Shown here in pieces: positions 8,304-16,355 of a stretch of DNA of 26,056 bases. Source of the DNA: Lwoffella lincolnii. GTDB lineage: Bacteria > Pseudomonadota > Gammaproteobacteria > Pseudomonadales > Moraxellaceae. The notes below the pieces were generated by a model that worked only from the letters and a program-made list of their open reading frames with translations, was not told the origin of the DNA and did not search any database. A program made the translations under genes and the position numbers. Numbering within the stretch: the stretch's first letter is position 1; each line of letters begins with the position of its first letter. The stretch is taken from the NCBI RefSeq assembly GCF_002014765.1, contig NZ_MUYT01000018.1:1-26056 (forward strand), in the 5' to 3' direction.

Positions 8304-9821
8304 ATGACCCAACATATCTCCATACAAAATGCCCCCATACACAATGCCCCTTTGGTTGATGGTTATGAAGTCGTTATTGGCTTAGAAATCCATTGTCAAT
8401 TAAATACCAAGACCAAGATTTTTTCACCTGCTTCTACCGAGTTTGGTCAGCCAGCCAATACCCAAGCCAACATCATTGATTTGGCTTTGCCCGGTGTGTT
8501 GCCTGTGCTTAACAAAGACGTGGTAGAAAAAGCCTTAATATTCGGTATTGGCATCAATGCTAAGCTTGGCACAATGAACGCCTTTGACCGCAAAAACTAC
8601 TTTTATCCAGACCTGCCCAAAGGCTACCAAATCAGCCAAATGGCTCACCCCATCGTGGGTAAAGGTCATATTGACATCGTGGTCAATGAAGGGGAAAAAA
8701 ACGAATACACCAAACGCATTGGCATCACTCGTGCTCACCTAGAAGAAGATGCTGGCAAATCAGTGCATGACGCTGTGCCACAGATGACAGGCGTGGACTT
8801 AAATCGTGCAGGCACACCCCTGATTGAAATCGTCTCTGAACCTGACATGCGATCAAGTTTAGAAGCGGTTGCTTATGCCAAGGCCATTCATCAGCTGGTT
8901 ACTTGGCTTAAAATCTCTGATGCCATCATGGCAGAAGGGTCATTCCGCTGTGACTGTAACGTGTCGGTACGCAAACCCGGTCAGCCCTTTGGCACTCGTA
9001 ATGAACTTAAAAACTTAAATTCATTTCGCTTTATTGAAATGGCAATCAATGCTGAAATAGAACGCCAAATTGATTTGATTGAATACGGTGGTCAAGTCAC
9101 ACAAGCCACTCGCCTATACGATCCCATCACCAACACCACTCGTGCCATGCGTGAAAAAGAAGAAGCCAACGACTACCGCTACTTCCCTGACCCAGACCTG
9201 TTGCCTGTACACATTGATGATGCCACCATCACACAAATCCGTAAAGCCATGCCAGAGTTACCCACCGCCCGCCGTGAGCGATTTGTCGCTCAGCTGGGTC
9301 TGTCAGAATACGACAGCCGAATCTTAACCGCCAGCCGAGCCTTGGCAGATTATTATGAAAACGTGGTGGCAATCGTGGGTAAGCAACACGCAAAAATAAG
9401 TGCCAACTGGATCATGGGGGATTTGCTTGGGGCATTAAATAAAGACGAAAAAACCATAGAACAATCGCCAATTTCTGCCGAACAACTTGCCAAATTGATT
9501 GAACGCATTAATGACAAGACTTTATCAGGCAAACTGGCAAAACAAGCCTTTAGTGCCTTATTTGCAGGTGAAGGGGGTAATCATGACGATGCGGTAGACA
9601 CCATCATCACCAAGAAGGGTTTAAAACAGACCACCGACACAGGGGAGATTAAAGCCATTATCGAAGATGTATTGGCAAAAAATCAAGCCATGGTTGATGA
9701 ATACAAAAGCGGTAAACAAAAAGCGTTTAATGGCTTGGTTGGGCAGGTGATGAAAGCCAGTCGTGGTAAAGCAAATCCACAACAAGTCAATGAAATATTA
9801 AAGACGCTTTTGGGGGAATGA
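8304..9821 (+). CDS. gatB: Asp-tRNA(Asn)/Glu-tRNA(Gln) amidotransferase subunit B
   Basis: tRNA-binding and kinase-like subunit of GatCAB: it activates the misacylated Glu or Asp and amidates it with ammonia from GatA. It has 505 residues. The cradle domain starts at YEVVIGLEIHCQLNT (about residue 21) and includes ALPGVLPVLN, NYFYPDLPKGYQISQ, HLEEDAGKS, DLNRAGTPLIEIVSEPD and FRCDCNVSVR. The C-terminal part (about 300-505) has the helical and YqeY-like tail used to grip tRNA, including GKLAKQAFSALF and GLVGQVMKASRGKANP. AGGA seven bases before the ATG is the ribosome site. The stop overlaps an in-frame ATG of the next gene (ATGA at 9818-9821), so the downstream restriction gene may be read from the gat transcript. 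Confidence 0.97.
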   Translation: MTQHISIQNAPIHNAPLVDGYEVVIGLEIHCQLNTKTKIFSPASTEFGQPANTQANIIDLALPGVLPVLNKDVVEKALIFGIGINAKLGTMNAFDRKNYFYPDLPKGYQISQMAHPIVGKGHIDIVVNEGEKNEYTKRIGITRAHLEEDAGKSVHDAVPQMTGVDLNRAGTPLIEIVSEPDMRSSLEAVAYAKAIHQLVTWLKISDAIMAEGSFRCDCNVSVRKPGQPFGTRNELKNLNSFRFIEMAINAEIERQIDLIEYGGQVTQATRLYDPITNTTRAMREKEEANDYRYFPDPDLLPVHIDDATITQIRKAMPELPTARRERFVAQLGLSEYDSRILTASRALADYYENVVAIVGKQHAKISANWIMGDLLGALNKDEKTIEQSPISAEQLAKLIERINDKTLSGKLAKQAFSALFAGEGGNHDDAVDTIITKKGLKQTTDTGEIKAIIEDVLAKNQAMVDEYKSGKQKAFNGLVGQVMKASRGKANPQQVNEILKTLLGE

Positions 9822-9826
9822 GCATA

Positions 9827-10702
9827 ATGACGGCTAATACAGCTAATATTATCAATGCCATTGTGAATTTGCTTAACAATCCCATTGTCGATTTAAAAAC
9901 CATTTACATCGGTAAAAATAGAATCAATAACGTGGGCGACGCCTTGGAGCGTTATGTGCAAGATTTATTCATCAATGGCTTTGATTTAAATGACAATATC
10001 CGCAATCAAAAGGTTAGTGAGCATTTTTCCTATCTTGGCAATACCAGCAATCCACCAGATATGATGTTAAAAGGTGATGATGCGATTGAAGTGAAAAAAA
10101 TTCAATCTAAAAACGCTGCCCTTGCCCTTAATTCCAGCCATCCCAAATCTACTTTACGTGCTGATAATCCAATGCTCACTGTCAGTTGCAAAGAAGCTGA
10201 AGCTTGGCAAGAAAAAGACATGTTATATGTGGTTGGCGTTGTGGGCAATGAATGCTTAACTTCATTATGTTTTGTATATGGCGTTGACTACGCTGCCGCC
10301 CATGAAGTTTATGAAACAGTAAAACAGCGTATCAAATCTGGGGTAGAAACCATTGAAGGTGTTGAGTTTCATCCAACCAATGAGCTTGGCAAAATTAAAC
10401 GCATAGACCCATTAGGCATAACGAACCTACGTGTGCGTGGTATGTGGCACATAGAAAATCCTTTTCGAGTATTTGAATATGTGTATCAGCGTAATTATGA
10501 CCATCAATTTAATTTTATGACGATAATCAACAATAAAAAATGGCAAAGTTTAGATAATCGGCAAGATTTGATTGATAAAATTAACACCATTGAAACGGCA
10601 AATATTTCTGATATTCATATTAAAAACCCAAACAATCCTGCTCAATTAGTATCTGCCAAACTGATTGAGTTTCATATCCCCGTTAGTGAGGCAAAGTCAT
10701 GA
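9827..10702 (+). CDS. Type II restriction endonuclease, NgoPII family (predicted GGCC)
   Basis: Predicted type II restriction enzyme. The sequence closely follows my recollection of R.NgoPII: FSYLGNTSNPPD, AIEVKKIQSKNAALALNSSHPK and GVVGNECLTSLCFVYGVDYAA. The catalytic PD-(D/E)xK motif is visible as PD (77-78) then EVK (88-90), with another Lys after it. GGCC specificity is inferred from NgoPII and from the adjacent HaeIII-like methyltransferase. From the ATG at 9827 it has 291 residues, near the 278 or so of NgoPII. GGGGGA ends nine bases before this ATG, which favours it over the ATG at 9818 that overlaps the gatB stop. Its stop overlaps the methyltransferase start (ATGA, 10699-10702). No premature stop or frameshift is seen, so it is probably active. 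Confidence 0.88.
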   Translation: MTANTANIINAIVNLLNNPIVDLKTIYIGKNRINNVGDALERYVQDLFINGFDLNDNIRNQKVSEHFSYLGNTSNPPDMMLKGDDAIEVKKIQSKNAALALNSSHPKSTLRADNPMLTVSCKEAEAWQEKDMLYVVGVVGNECLTSLCFVYGVDYAAAHEVYETVKQRIKSGVETIEGVEFHPTNELGKIKRIDPLGITNLRVRGMWHIENPFRVFEYVYQRNYDHQFNFMTIINNKKWQSLDNRQDLIDKINTIETANISDIHIKNPNNPAQLVSAKLIEFHIPVSEAKS

Positions 10703-11691
10703 AACCAACACTCATTAGCTTATTTGCTGGAGCTGGCGGTATGGACTTAGGATTTCGCCAAGCAGGATTTGATGTACTGATGGCAAATGAATATGACAAA
10801 AAAATTTGGTCAACTTATGAAAAAAACCATCCTAATCGCTTACTAAAAGGAGACATTCGCCAGTTTTCAGCAGATGTTTTTCCTGATTGCGATGGTATTA
10901 TTGGCGGCCCTCCCTGTCAAAGTTGGAGTGAAGCAGGGGCATTACGAGGCATTAATGACGAGCGTGGTCAATTATTTTTTGATTATATTCGTATCCTAAA
11001 AGCCAAACAGCCAAAGTTTTTTGTTGCTGAAAATGTGTCAGGCATGCTTGCTAAACGTCATGACAGTGCTGTTCAAAATATCCTTAAAATGTTCGAACAA
11101 GCAGGTTATTATGTTTTTATCAAATTGCTTGATGCCTATGATTATGGTCTGGCACAAAATCGCAAAAGGGTTTTTTATGTCGGTTTTCGCCATGATTTAA
11201 ACATCACCAATTTTGAATTTCCAAAACCTGTGCCTGATAAAAAAAAGAAAAACTTACACGATGTGATTTTTGATTTAAAAGAAACGGCCATTCCTGCCAT
11301 AAAAAATAATAAAACCAATGGTGATGATTGCTACATATTAAACCACGAGTATTTTGTTGGAAGTTATTCACCCATTTATATGAGCCGAAATCGTGTCCGT
11401 AGTTGGCATGAACCATCTTTTACCATTCAAGCCAGTGGTAGACAAGCTCCCCAACACCCACAAGCCCCCAAAATGACCAAAGTTACTAAAAACGTGTTTG
11501 AATTTTCTTCAACAGACTTGGATTTATATCGTAGACTGTCCATTAGAGAATGTGCCAGAATTCAAGGTTTTCCAGATGATTTTGAATTTATTTATGGCTC
11601 ACTAAATGATGGCTATAAAATGATTGGAAATGCTGTTCCAGTACAACTGGCATGCCATGTTGCTAAAGCCATCGCTTGCCAACTGAGCTAA
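10699..11691 (+). CDS. DNA (cytosine-5) methyltransferase, HaeIII-like (predicted GGCC)
   Basis: C5-cytosine methyltransferase that would protect host DNA from the adjacent endonuclease. Motifs in order: I ISLFAGAGGMDLGF (6-19), IV GGPPCQSW with catalytic C73, VI ENV with E111, VIII QNRKR (153-157), a target-recognition region at about 190-280, IX RRLSIRECARIQGFPDDF (278-295), and X GNAVP (310-314). The similarity to M.HaeIII as I recall it is very high, including SYSPIYMSRNRVRSW and IQASGRQ in the recognition region, so GGCC (inner C methylated) is the likely target. It has 330 residues, the same size as M.HaeIII. The start codon overlaps the endonuclease stop, so the pair is translationally coupled. 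The two genes look more AT-rich than gatB and parC, consistent with acquisition by transfer. Confidence 0.95.
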   Translation: MKPTLISLFAGAGGMDLGFRQAGFDVLMANEYDKKIWSTYEKNHPNRLLKGDIRQFSADVFPDCDGIIGGPPCQSWSEAGALRGINDERGQLFFDYIRILKAKQPKFFVAENVSGMLAKRHDSAVQNILKMFEQAGYYVFIKLLDAYDYGLAQNRKRVFYVGFRHDLNITNFEFPKPVPDKKKKNLHDVIFDLKETAIPAIKNNKTNGDDCYILNHEYFVGSYSPIYMSRNRVRSWHEPSFTIQASGRQAPQHPQAPKMTKVTKNVFEFSSTDLDLYRRLSIRECARIQGFPDDFEFIYGSLNDGYKMIGNAVPVQLACHVAKAIACQLS

Positions 11692-11711
11692 AATAATTTT
11701 TGTGTTAACCC

Positions 11712-11739
11712 TTGCAAATCAAAAAAAATTGGGTAAAAT
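11712..11739 (+). promoter_or_regulatory. Promoter of tRNA-Pro
   Basis: TTGCAA (11712-11717), a 16-nt spacer and TAAAAT (11734-11739) end 12 nt before the mature tRNA 5' end. The tRNA therefore probably has its own promoter rather than relying on the restriction-modification transcript. Confidence 0.65.
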
Positions 11740-11751
11740 AAACCATTCTTT

Positions 11752-11828
11752 CGGGGCGTGGCGCAGCTTGGTAGCGCACTTGCATGGGGTGCAAGGGGTC
11801 GCAGGTTCAAATCCTGCCGTCCCGACCA
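11752..11828 (+). tRNA. tRNA-Pro (anticodon GGG)
   Basis: A 77-nt cloverleaf with CCA encoded. Acceptor CGGGGCG pairs with CGTCCCG (one G-U), D stem GCGC/GCGC, anticodon stem CTTGC/GCAAG around the loop ATGGGGT, giving anticodon GGG, and T stem GCAGG/CCTGC around TTCAAAT. It decodes CCC and CCU. It sits between the restriction-modification pair and parC and is followed by AT-rich repeats and a terminator. Confidence 0.97.
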
Positions 11829-11884
11829 TATTATATACTGTACTATATTATATACTGTTACTGTACTATATTATATACTGTACT
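11828..11884. repeat. 17-bp AT-rich direct repeats abutting the tRNA 3' end
   Basis: The 17-mer ATATTATATACTGTACT occurs at 11828-11844 and 11868-11884, with a middle copy (11845-11867) expanded by six bases (TACTGT duplicated as TTACTGTACT). The first base overlaps the terminal A of the tRNA CCA. They lie inside the tRNA 3' trailer, before the terminator. Confidence 0.8.
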
Positions 11885-11891
11885 ATTGTTT

Positions 11892-11929
11892 GGGGTTGTT
11901 CGTATCATACGGCAACCCCTTATTTTTTT
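11892..11929 (+). terminator. Rho-independent terminator after tRNA-Pro
   Basis: GGGGTTG (11892-11898) pairs with CAACCCC (11913-11919), with an inner CGTA/TACG stem around a TCA loop, followed by TTATTTTTTT. It should end the tRNA-Pro transcript and insulate parC from the restriction-modification genes. Confidence 0.85.
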
Positions 11930-11974
11930 GGGTATAATCATTGAGAGCTTGATTAAAATGAATGCTCACATCAA

Positions 11975-12001
11975 TTGCAATATGTCCAAACAGCTTATAA
12001 T
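11975..12001 (+). promoter_or_regulatory. Candidate parC promoter
   Basis: TTGCAA (11975-11980) and a perfect TATAAT (11996-12001) with a short 15-nt spacer lie 32 nt before the parC ATG. A second perfect TATAAT at 11933-11938 directly after the terminator is an alternative. Which is used cannot be told from sequence. Confidence 0.45.
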
Positions 12002-12033
12002 CAGACAAGACAGCGTATAAAAAGAGACACCAA

Positions 12034-14370
12034 ATGACCGACACCACCAGAGTTTTAGTCGCAAGCGGCATAGACAACCGTTCGATTGCTGAGTTTACTG
12101 AGCAGTCTTATCTGAACTATGCCATGTATGTCATCATGGATAGGGCATTGCCACACATTGCTGATGGGCTAAAACCTGTCCAGCGACGCATCATCTATGC
12201 CATGAGTGAGCTTGGGCTAAAATCATCTGCCAAACCCAAAAAATCCGCTCGCACGGTTGGCGATGTGTTGGGCAAATATCACCCACATGGCGACAGTGCC
12301 TGCTATGAAGCCATGGTGCTGATGGCACAGCCGTTTAGTTACCGCTATCCGCTGATTACTGGACAAGGCAACTGGGGCAGTCCTGATGACCCAAAATCCT
12401 TTGCCGCCATGAGATATACCGAAGCCAAAATGAGCAGTTATGCCAACACCTTACTCACAGAGTTGGAACAAGGCACGGTGGATTGGCAAGACAACTTTGA
12501 TGGTTCGTTTACCGAACCTGCTACCCTGCCTGCTCGCCTGCCCAATATTTTACTCAATGGCACAACAGGCATCGCCGTGGGCATGGCAACCGACATTCCA
12601 CCACACAACATCAGCGAAGTGGTACAAGCCGCCATCAGGTTACTTAAAAATCCACAGCTGTCCGTCAAACAGTTGACTCAATCCATTGTTGCCCCTGACT
12701 TGCCAACCGATGCTGAAATCATCACATCTAAAGCTGAACTACAAACCATCTATGAGACAGGCAAAGGCAGTTATAAGATGCGTGCGGTGTATCACATCGA
12801 CCCCAATGACAAAACCCAAATCATCATCACCGCCCTGCCCTATCAAGTCTCTGGTAGCAAGGTACAAGAGCAAATCGCTCGACTGATGACCCATAAAAAA
12901 CTGCCATGGGTGGTGGATATTCACGATGAATCCGACCACCAAAACCCTTGTCGCATCACACTGACATTGCGTTCAAATCGTGTTGATGTGGCAAGGGTGA
13001 TGAGTCATCTGTTTGCCAGTACTGACCTTGAAAACAGTTATCGAGTAAATCTAAACATGATTGGCTTAAATGGCAAACCACAAGTCAAGAACTTAAAAGA
13101 CATCTTAAGTGAATGGCTCAGTTACCGCCGAGCCACCGTCATTCGCCGTCTGCAATATCGCTTGAACAAAATTGATAACCGCTTACACATCTTAGCAGGG
13201 CTGCTCATCGCTTATTTGAATATTGATGCCGTCATTGCCATCATTCGTGAAGAAGATGACCCAAAAGCCCAGCTGATGCACGATTTTGAGCTGAGTGAAA
13301 CTCAAGCCAACGCCATCTTAGACATTCGCCTAAGACAGCTTGCTAAAATTGAAGAGATTGACATCAAAAAAGAGCAAAGTGAGCTAAAAGCTGAGCGAGA
13401 CATTATCCACGAACAGTTGGGAAATCCTGACAGCCTAACGCAACGACTGATTAACGAGTTAAAGGAAGACCTAAAAACACATGGCGATTCTCGTCGCTCC
13501 CCAGTTATTGAGCGTGAAGATGCCCAAGCCCTAAAAGAATCAGACCTTGTGCCAAGTGAGCCAATTACCGCCATTTTATCACAAGCAGGTTGGATACGAG
13601 CCGCCAAAGGGCATGACATTGACCCAATCAACATGAATTACCGCTCAGGTGATGCCTATCAGTCGCACGCCTTTGGCAAATCCAACGCCAAAATCTATGT
13701 CATGGACAACACAGGACGCAGCTATGGCATTGATGCCCACACCTTGGCATCTGCTCGTGGGCAAGGCGATCCATTGACCAGCATGCTAAAACCACCATCA
13801 GGAGCAAGATTCGTGCAAGTGTTGGCAGGAGATGATGAACAAAGAATACTGCTGGCCAGCTCACAAGGTTATGGCTTTATCAATCAGCTTGGCAACCTAG
13901 ACAGCAATCAAAAAGCAGGCAAAAACATCATCAATTTTGCCGATAATGCCAAACTATTGCCCATTAAGCTGATTAATGATGCTAATGACAGCGATGACAA
14001 TCAACACAAAGACAATCAAGATAAAAACAGTCAAGATAAAGATGAACACAACAGCAGTGAACAAACGGCCTCATTTGCCCATGATTTGGTGGCAGTGGCG
14101 ACATCAGCAGGGTATCTGTTGGTATTTGAGTTGGCAGACCTGCCCAAGCAAGCTCGTGGTAAAGGCAATAAACTCATTCATTTAAAAGACAATGAAGAGG
14201 TGTTGGCGGTAACCACGTTGCATCATGATGACAGCTTAATGGTAACATCAGGCAAACGCCACATGACTCTAAAACCCATCGACATCGCCAACCATCAAGG
14301 CAAACGAGGCAATCGAGGCAGCCAGTTACCAAGGGGATTTCACAATGTGAGTGGGTTAGATGTGGTTTGA
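12034..14370 (+). CDS. parC: DNA topoisomerase IV subunit A
   Basis: Breakage-reunion subunit of topoisomerase IV, which decatenates daughter chromosomes with ParE. It has 778 residues (E. coli 752). The N-terminal winged-helix/tower domain is complete: GLKPVQRRIIYAM, VGDVLGKYHPHGDSACYEAM, and the catalytic Tyr Y128 in AAMRYTE. The quinolone-determining positions are the susceptible-type S88 and E92 (E. coli S80 and E84). The C-terminal beta-pinwheel follows about residue 500. Near its end is a hydrophilic Asp/Asn/Gln/Lys-rich insertion at about residues 646-680 made of short DNQDKN-like repeats. AAGAGA precedes the ATG. Its last 11 bases overlap the start of the TPR gene. Confidence 0.97.
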   Translation: MTDTTRVLVASGIDNRSIAEFTEQSYLNYAMYVIMDRALPHIADGLKPVQRRIIYAMSELGLKSSAKPKKSARTVGDVLGKYHPHGDSACYEAMVLMAQPFSYRYPLITGQGNWGSPDDPKSFAAMRYTEAKMSSYANTLLTELEQGTVDWQDNFDGSFTEPATLPARLPNILLNGTTGIAVGMATDIPPHNISEVVQAAIRLLKNPQLSVKQLTQSIVAPDLPTDAEIITSKAELQTIYETGKGSYKMRAVYHIDPNDKTQIIITALPYQVSGSKVQEQIARLMTHKKLPWVVDIHDESDHQNPCRITLTLRSNRVDVARVMSHLFASTDLENSYRVNLNMIGLNGKPQVKNLKDILSEWLSYRRATVIRRLQYRLNKIDNRLHILAGLLIAYLNIDAVIAIIREEDDPKAQLMHDFELSETQANAILDIRLRQLAKIEEIDIKKEQSELKAERDIIHEQLGNPDSLTQRLINELKEDLKTHGDSRRSPVIEREDAQALKESDLVPSEPITAILSQAGWIRAAKGHDIDPINMNYRSGDAYQSHAFGKSNAKIYVMDNTGRSYGIDAHTLASARGQGDPLTSMLKPPSGARFVQVLAGDDEQRILLASSQGYGFINQLGNLDSNQKAGKNIINFADNAKLLPIKLINDANDSDDNQHKDNQDKNSQDKDEHNSSEQTASFAHDLVAVATSAGYLLVFELADLPKQARGKGNKLIHLKDNEEVLAVTTLHHDDSLMVTSGKRHMTLKPIDIANHQGKRGNRGSQLPRGFHNVSGLDVV

Positions 14371-16348
14371 GCATCATCGCCCCAACTGGCTTTTATCACT
14401 TGGCATTGGTGTGGCATTGCTGTGCCACACACCGATGACACAGGCGGGGATTTTTGACCCCATTTTAAGGGTATTGATACCCAACTATCAAGCCAACCAA
14501 GCCAACCCAACAGATGGCATCGATGGGCAAAACAACGATCCAGCCAACACATCATCTCCCCCCAGCCAGCCTTATTCTTTTTTTAAAGGCACAACCAATA
14601 AGACAGCTCAAAAAACGACCCAAAAAACAACTCAAAAAACAACTCAAAAAACAACCAAGGACATCACCAATTCACCACAAGACCATTCAACCGACACCAT
14701 CATCGCAACACACACCACCACACAACGGCTTGAGCAAGAAAATCACCATCAAAAACCCAGTCTGTATCAACTGTTATTGGCTGAATTTGCCATCAGTCGG
14801 GGGCAAACTGACGTGGGTTTGGATTTATATAAACAACAAGCCTTTAAAGACAATGCCAGTCCAGTGTTTGAGCGTGCCTTACAACTGTCTTTACACCATG
14901 AAGACACGCCACAATCATTGCAATTTGCGACGCATTGGCAAAAAAACAATCCAGCACACACGCCTGCGTTATTTTATGTGGCTCACCTTGCCCTACAGTC
15001 GAGTGATTACGAAACGGCCAGTCAAACACTCAAGCAGATTTTACAATATGACCCAAAAGCGGATTTAAGCCAATTATTACAAGGCATTTATCCCACCGAA
15101 GAGAGCGAACAACGCCGTCTTTTGGCCACCTTACAACAGCTTGACAGCGAACAAAATTGGTCATTGTCAGTATTACAAGCAGGTCTGCTTTTGCAGTTTG
15201 ATGAAGCCAAGTTGGCACTGTTACACATCAACCGAGCTTTGCGACAAAACCCTGATAATTTGGCGGTCATCAACCTAAAAGCCGACATTTTAAAACAAAC
15301 CGCTTCTTCAGATGACGTGCTGACATTTTTGCAACAACAACAACGCAAACTGCCTGACAACAAAGAGCTGTATTTGGCACAAGTCCGCCACTTGCTGGCG
15401 TTAAAAAAAAGCCAGCAAGCGTGGCAGTTACTACAACGCACGCATGACCGATTTACAGATGACCACGAGCTGACGCTGCTGGCAGGACTGGTGGGCATTG
15501 ATGTGGCAGATTATGCCAAAGCTGAGCAACTGCTAGAACACCTACTGACTGATGCCCATTATCAAGACCAAGCCAATCATTATCTTGCCATCAGTGCTGA
15601 GCGTCAGCATTTGTATCACCGTGCTTATGAGTTTTATGCCAACGTCAATCAAGCTGAATTGGTGCTGAACGCGCGCAAAAAAATGGTGGCGTTTGCGTTA
15701 TTACAAAATCAGCCTAATACCGCCTTGAGCATCATCAACGACTTACGTCAGCAATACCCCCAATACGCCCATGATGCCGATATTTTGCAAGCGGACATTT
15801 TGCACCAACAAGGCAAACATGACGATGCCAAATCCATCTTGGCAATGGCATTACAGACTTATGGGAATAAAGAAGCGATTTTGTACGCTTATACCCAACT
15901 GCTTGATAATCAGCGTGATTTTGCTCTTAAACAGCAACTGCTCACCCGCTTAACACATGCCTATCCTGATGATTCCCTTTATGTGTTAAACTTGGCAGAA
16001 TTACTTTTAGACAACGACCCCAACTCTGTCAAAGGGCAACAGCTGGCACAACGCATTGCTGATGTGCCGTTTGATGACCCTAACCATGACCACCATCATC
16101 ATCGCCGAGCCATTCAGTTACTGGCTCGTGGTGCTTTAAGGCAAGGCGACCATGCCAAAGTGGTGGCATATTTACAGGACATGTATGCCATCGAAGCGGA
16201 TTTACAGGTTGGCATCATGTTGTTAAGTGCTTATCATGGTCTTAATGACCAGCAACAAGTTGACAAATTGCTCACTGACTTGCAACAAAGATTTGGCTAT
16301 GATGACGCCTATTTTTCTAATTTAGACAGCAACAGCCCAAACAAATGA
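14360..16348 (+). CDS. Secreted TPR-repeat protein upstream of lolB
   Basis: Tetratricopeptide-repeat protein of 662 residues, function not established. It has an N-terminal signal peptide (LLSLGIGVALLCHTPMTQA, cleavage near residue 29), a disordered linker with KTTQ repeats (about residues 83-98), then from about residue 130 helical repeats of TPR type, for example SPVFERALQLSLHH, TPALFYVAHLALQSSDYETA and KADILKQTASSDDVLTFL. A TPR protein directly upstream of lolB and ispE is also found in Pseudomonas (PA4667 type), so it is probably a periplasmic or membrane-attached scaffold linked to envelope assembly; this is inference. The ATG overlaps the end of parC, with GAGTGGG upstream. The gap to lolB is only 7 nt. 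Confidence 0.85.
   Translation: MWFEHHRPNWLLSLGIGVALLCHTPMTQAGIFDPILRVLIPNYQANQANPTDGIDGQNNDPANTSSPPSQPYSFFKGTTNKTAQKTTQKTTQKTTQKTTKDITNSPQDHSTDTIIATHTTTQRLEQENHHQKPSLYQLLLAEFAISRGQTDVGLDLYKQQAFKDNASPVFERALQLSLHHEDTPQSLQFATHWQKNNPAHTPALFYVAHLALQSSDYETASQTLKQILQYDPKADLSQLLQGIYPTEESEQRRLLATLQQLDSEQNWSLSVLQAGLLLQFDEAKLALLHINRALRQNPDNLAVINLKADILKQTASSDDVLTFLQQQQRKLPDNKELYLAQVRHLLALKKSQQAWQLLQRTHDRFTDDHELTLLAGLVGIDVADYAKAEQLLEHLLTDAHYQDQANHYLAISAERQHLYHRAYEFYANVNQAELVLNARKKMVAFALLQNQPNTALSIINDLRQQYPQYAHDADILQADILHQQGKHDDAKSILAMALQTYGNKEAILYAYTQLLDNQRDFALKQQLLTRLTHAYPDDSLYVLNLAELLLDNDPNSVKGQQLAQRIADVPFDDPNHDHHHHRRAIQLLARGALRQGDHAKVVAYLQDMYAIEADLQVGIMLLSAYHGLNDQQQVDKLLTDLQQRFGYDDAYFSNLDSNSPNK
14607..14654 (+). 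repeat. 12-bp in-frame tandem repeat encoding KTTQ
   Basis: Four head-to-tail copies of CTCAAAAAACAA (the first two with one or two differences) lie in the linker of the TPR protein. Each adds four residues, so gain or loss of copies would keep the reading frame and only change linker length. Confidence 0.85.
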
Positions 16349-16355
16349 GACGTTT

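Noticed and set aside
9818..9826. Start of the restriction endonuclease at the ATG overlapping the gatB stop
   Set aside because: The GGGGGA ribosome site directly abuts this ATG, which is too close; the ATG at 9827 has proper spacing, so it is preferred, although the coupling to gatB remains.
11702..12020. Short open frames running through tRNA-Pro and the AT repeats
   Set aside because: They read across a certain tRNA gene and its terminator and have no ribosome site or protein features.
12265..12310. Possible fluoroquinolone-resistance changes in ParC
   Set aside because: The key positions (S88 and E92, equivalent to E. coli S80 and E84) are the susceptible type.
14514..15068. Open frame of 184 codons, Lys/Pro/Thr-rich, on the plus strand
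   Set aside because: It is an out-of-frame reading of the TPR protein gene. Its lysine-rich start comes from the KTTQ repeat read in another frame; no ribosome site or family match.
15088..15498. Cys- and Ser-rich open frame of 136 codons on the minus strand
   Set aside because: Antisense shadow of the TPR gene; the high Cys/Ser content is the usual complement of Gln/Ala/Leu-rich coding sequence.
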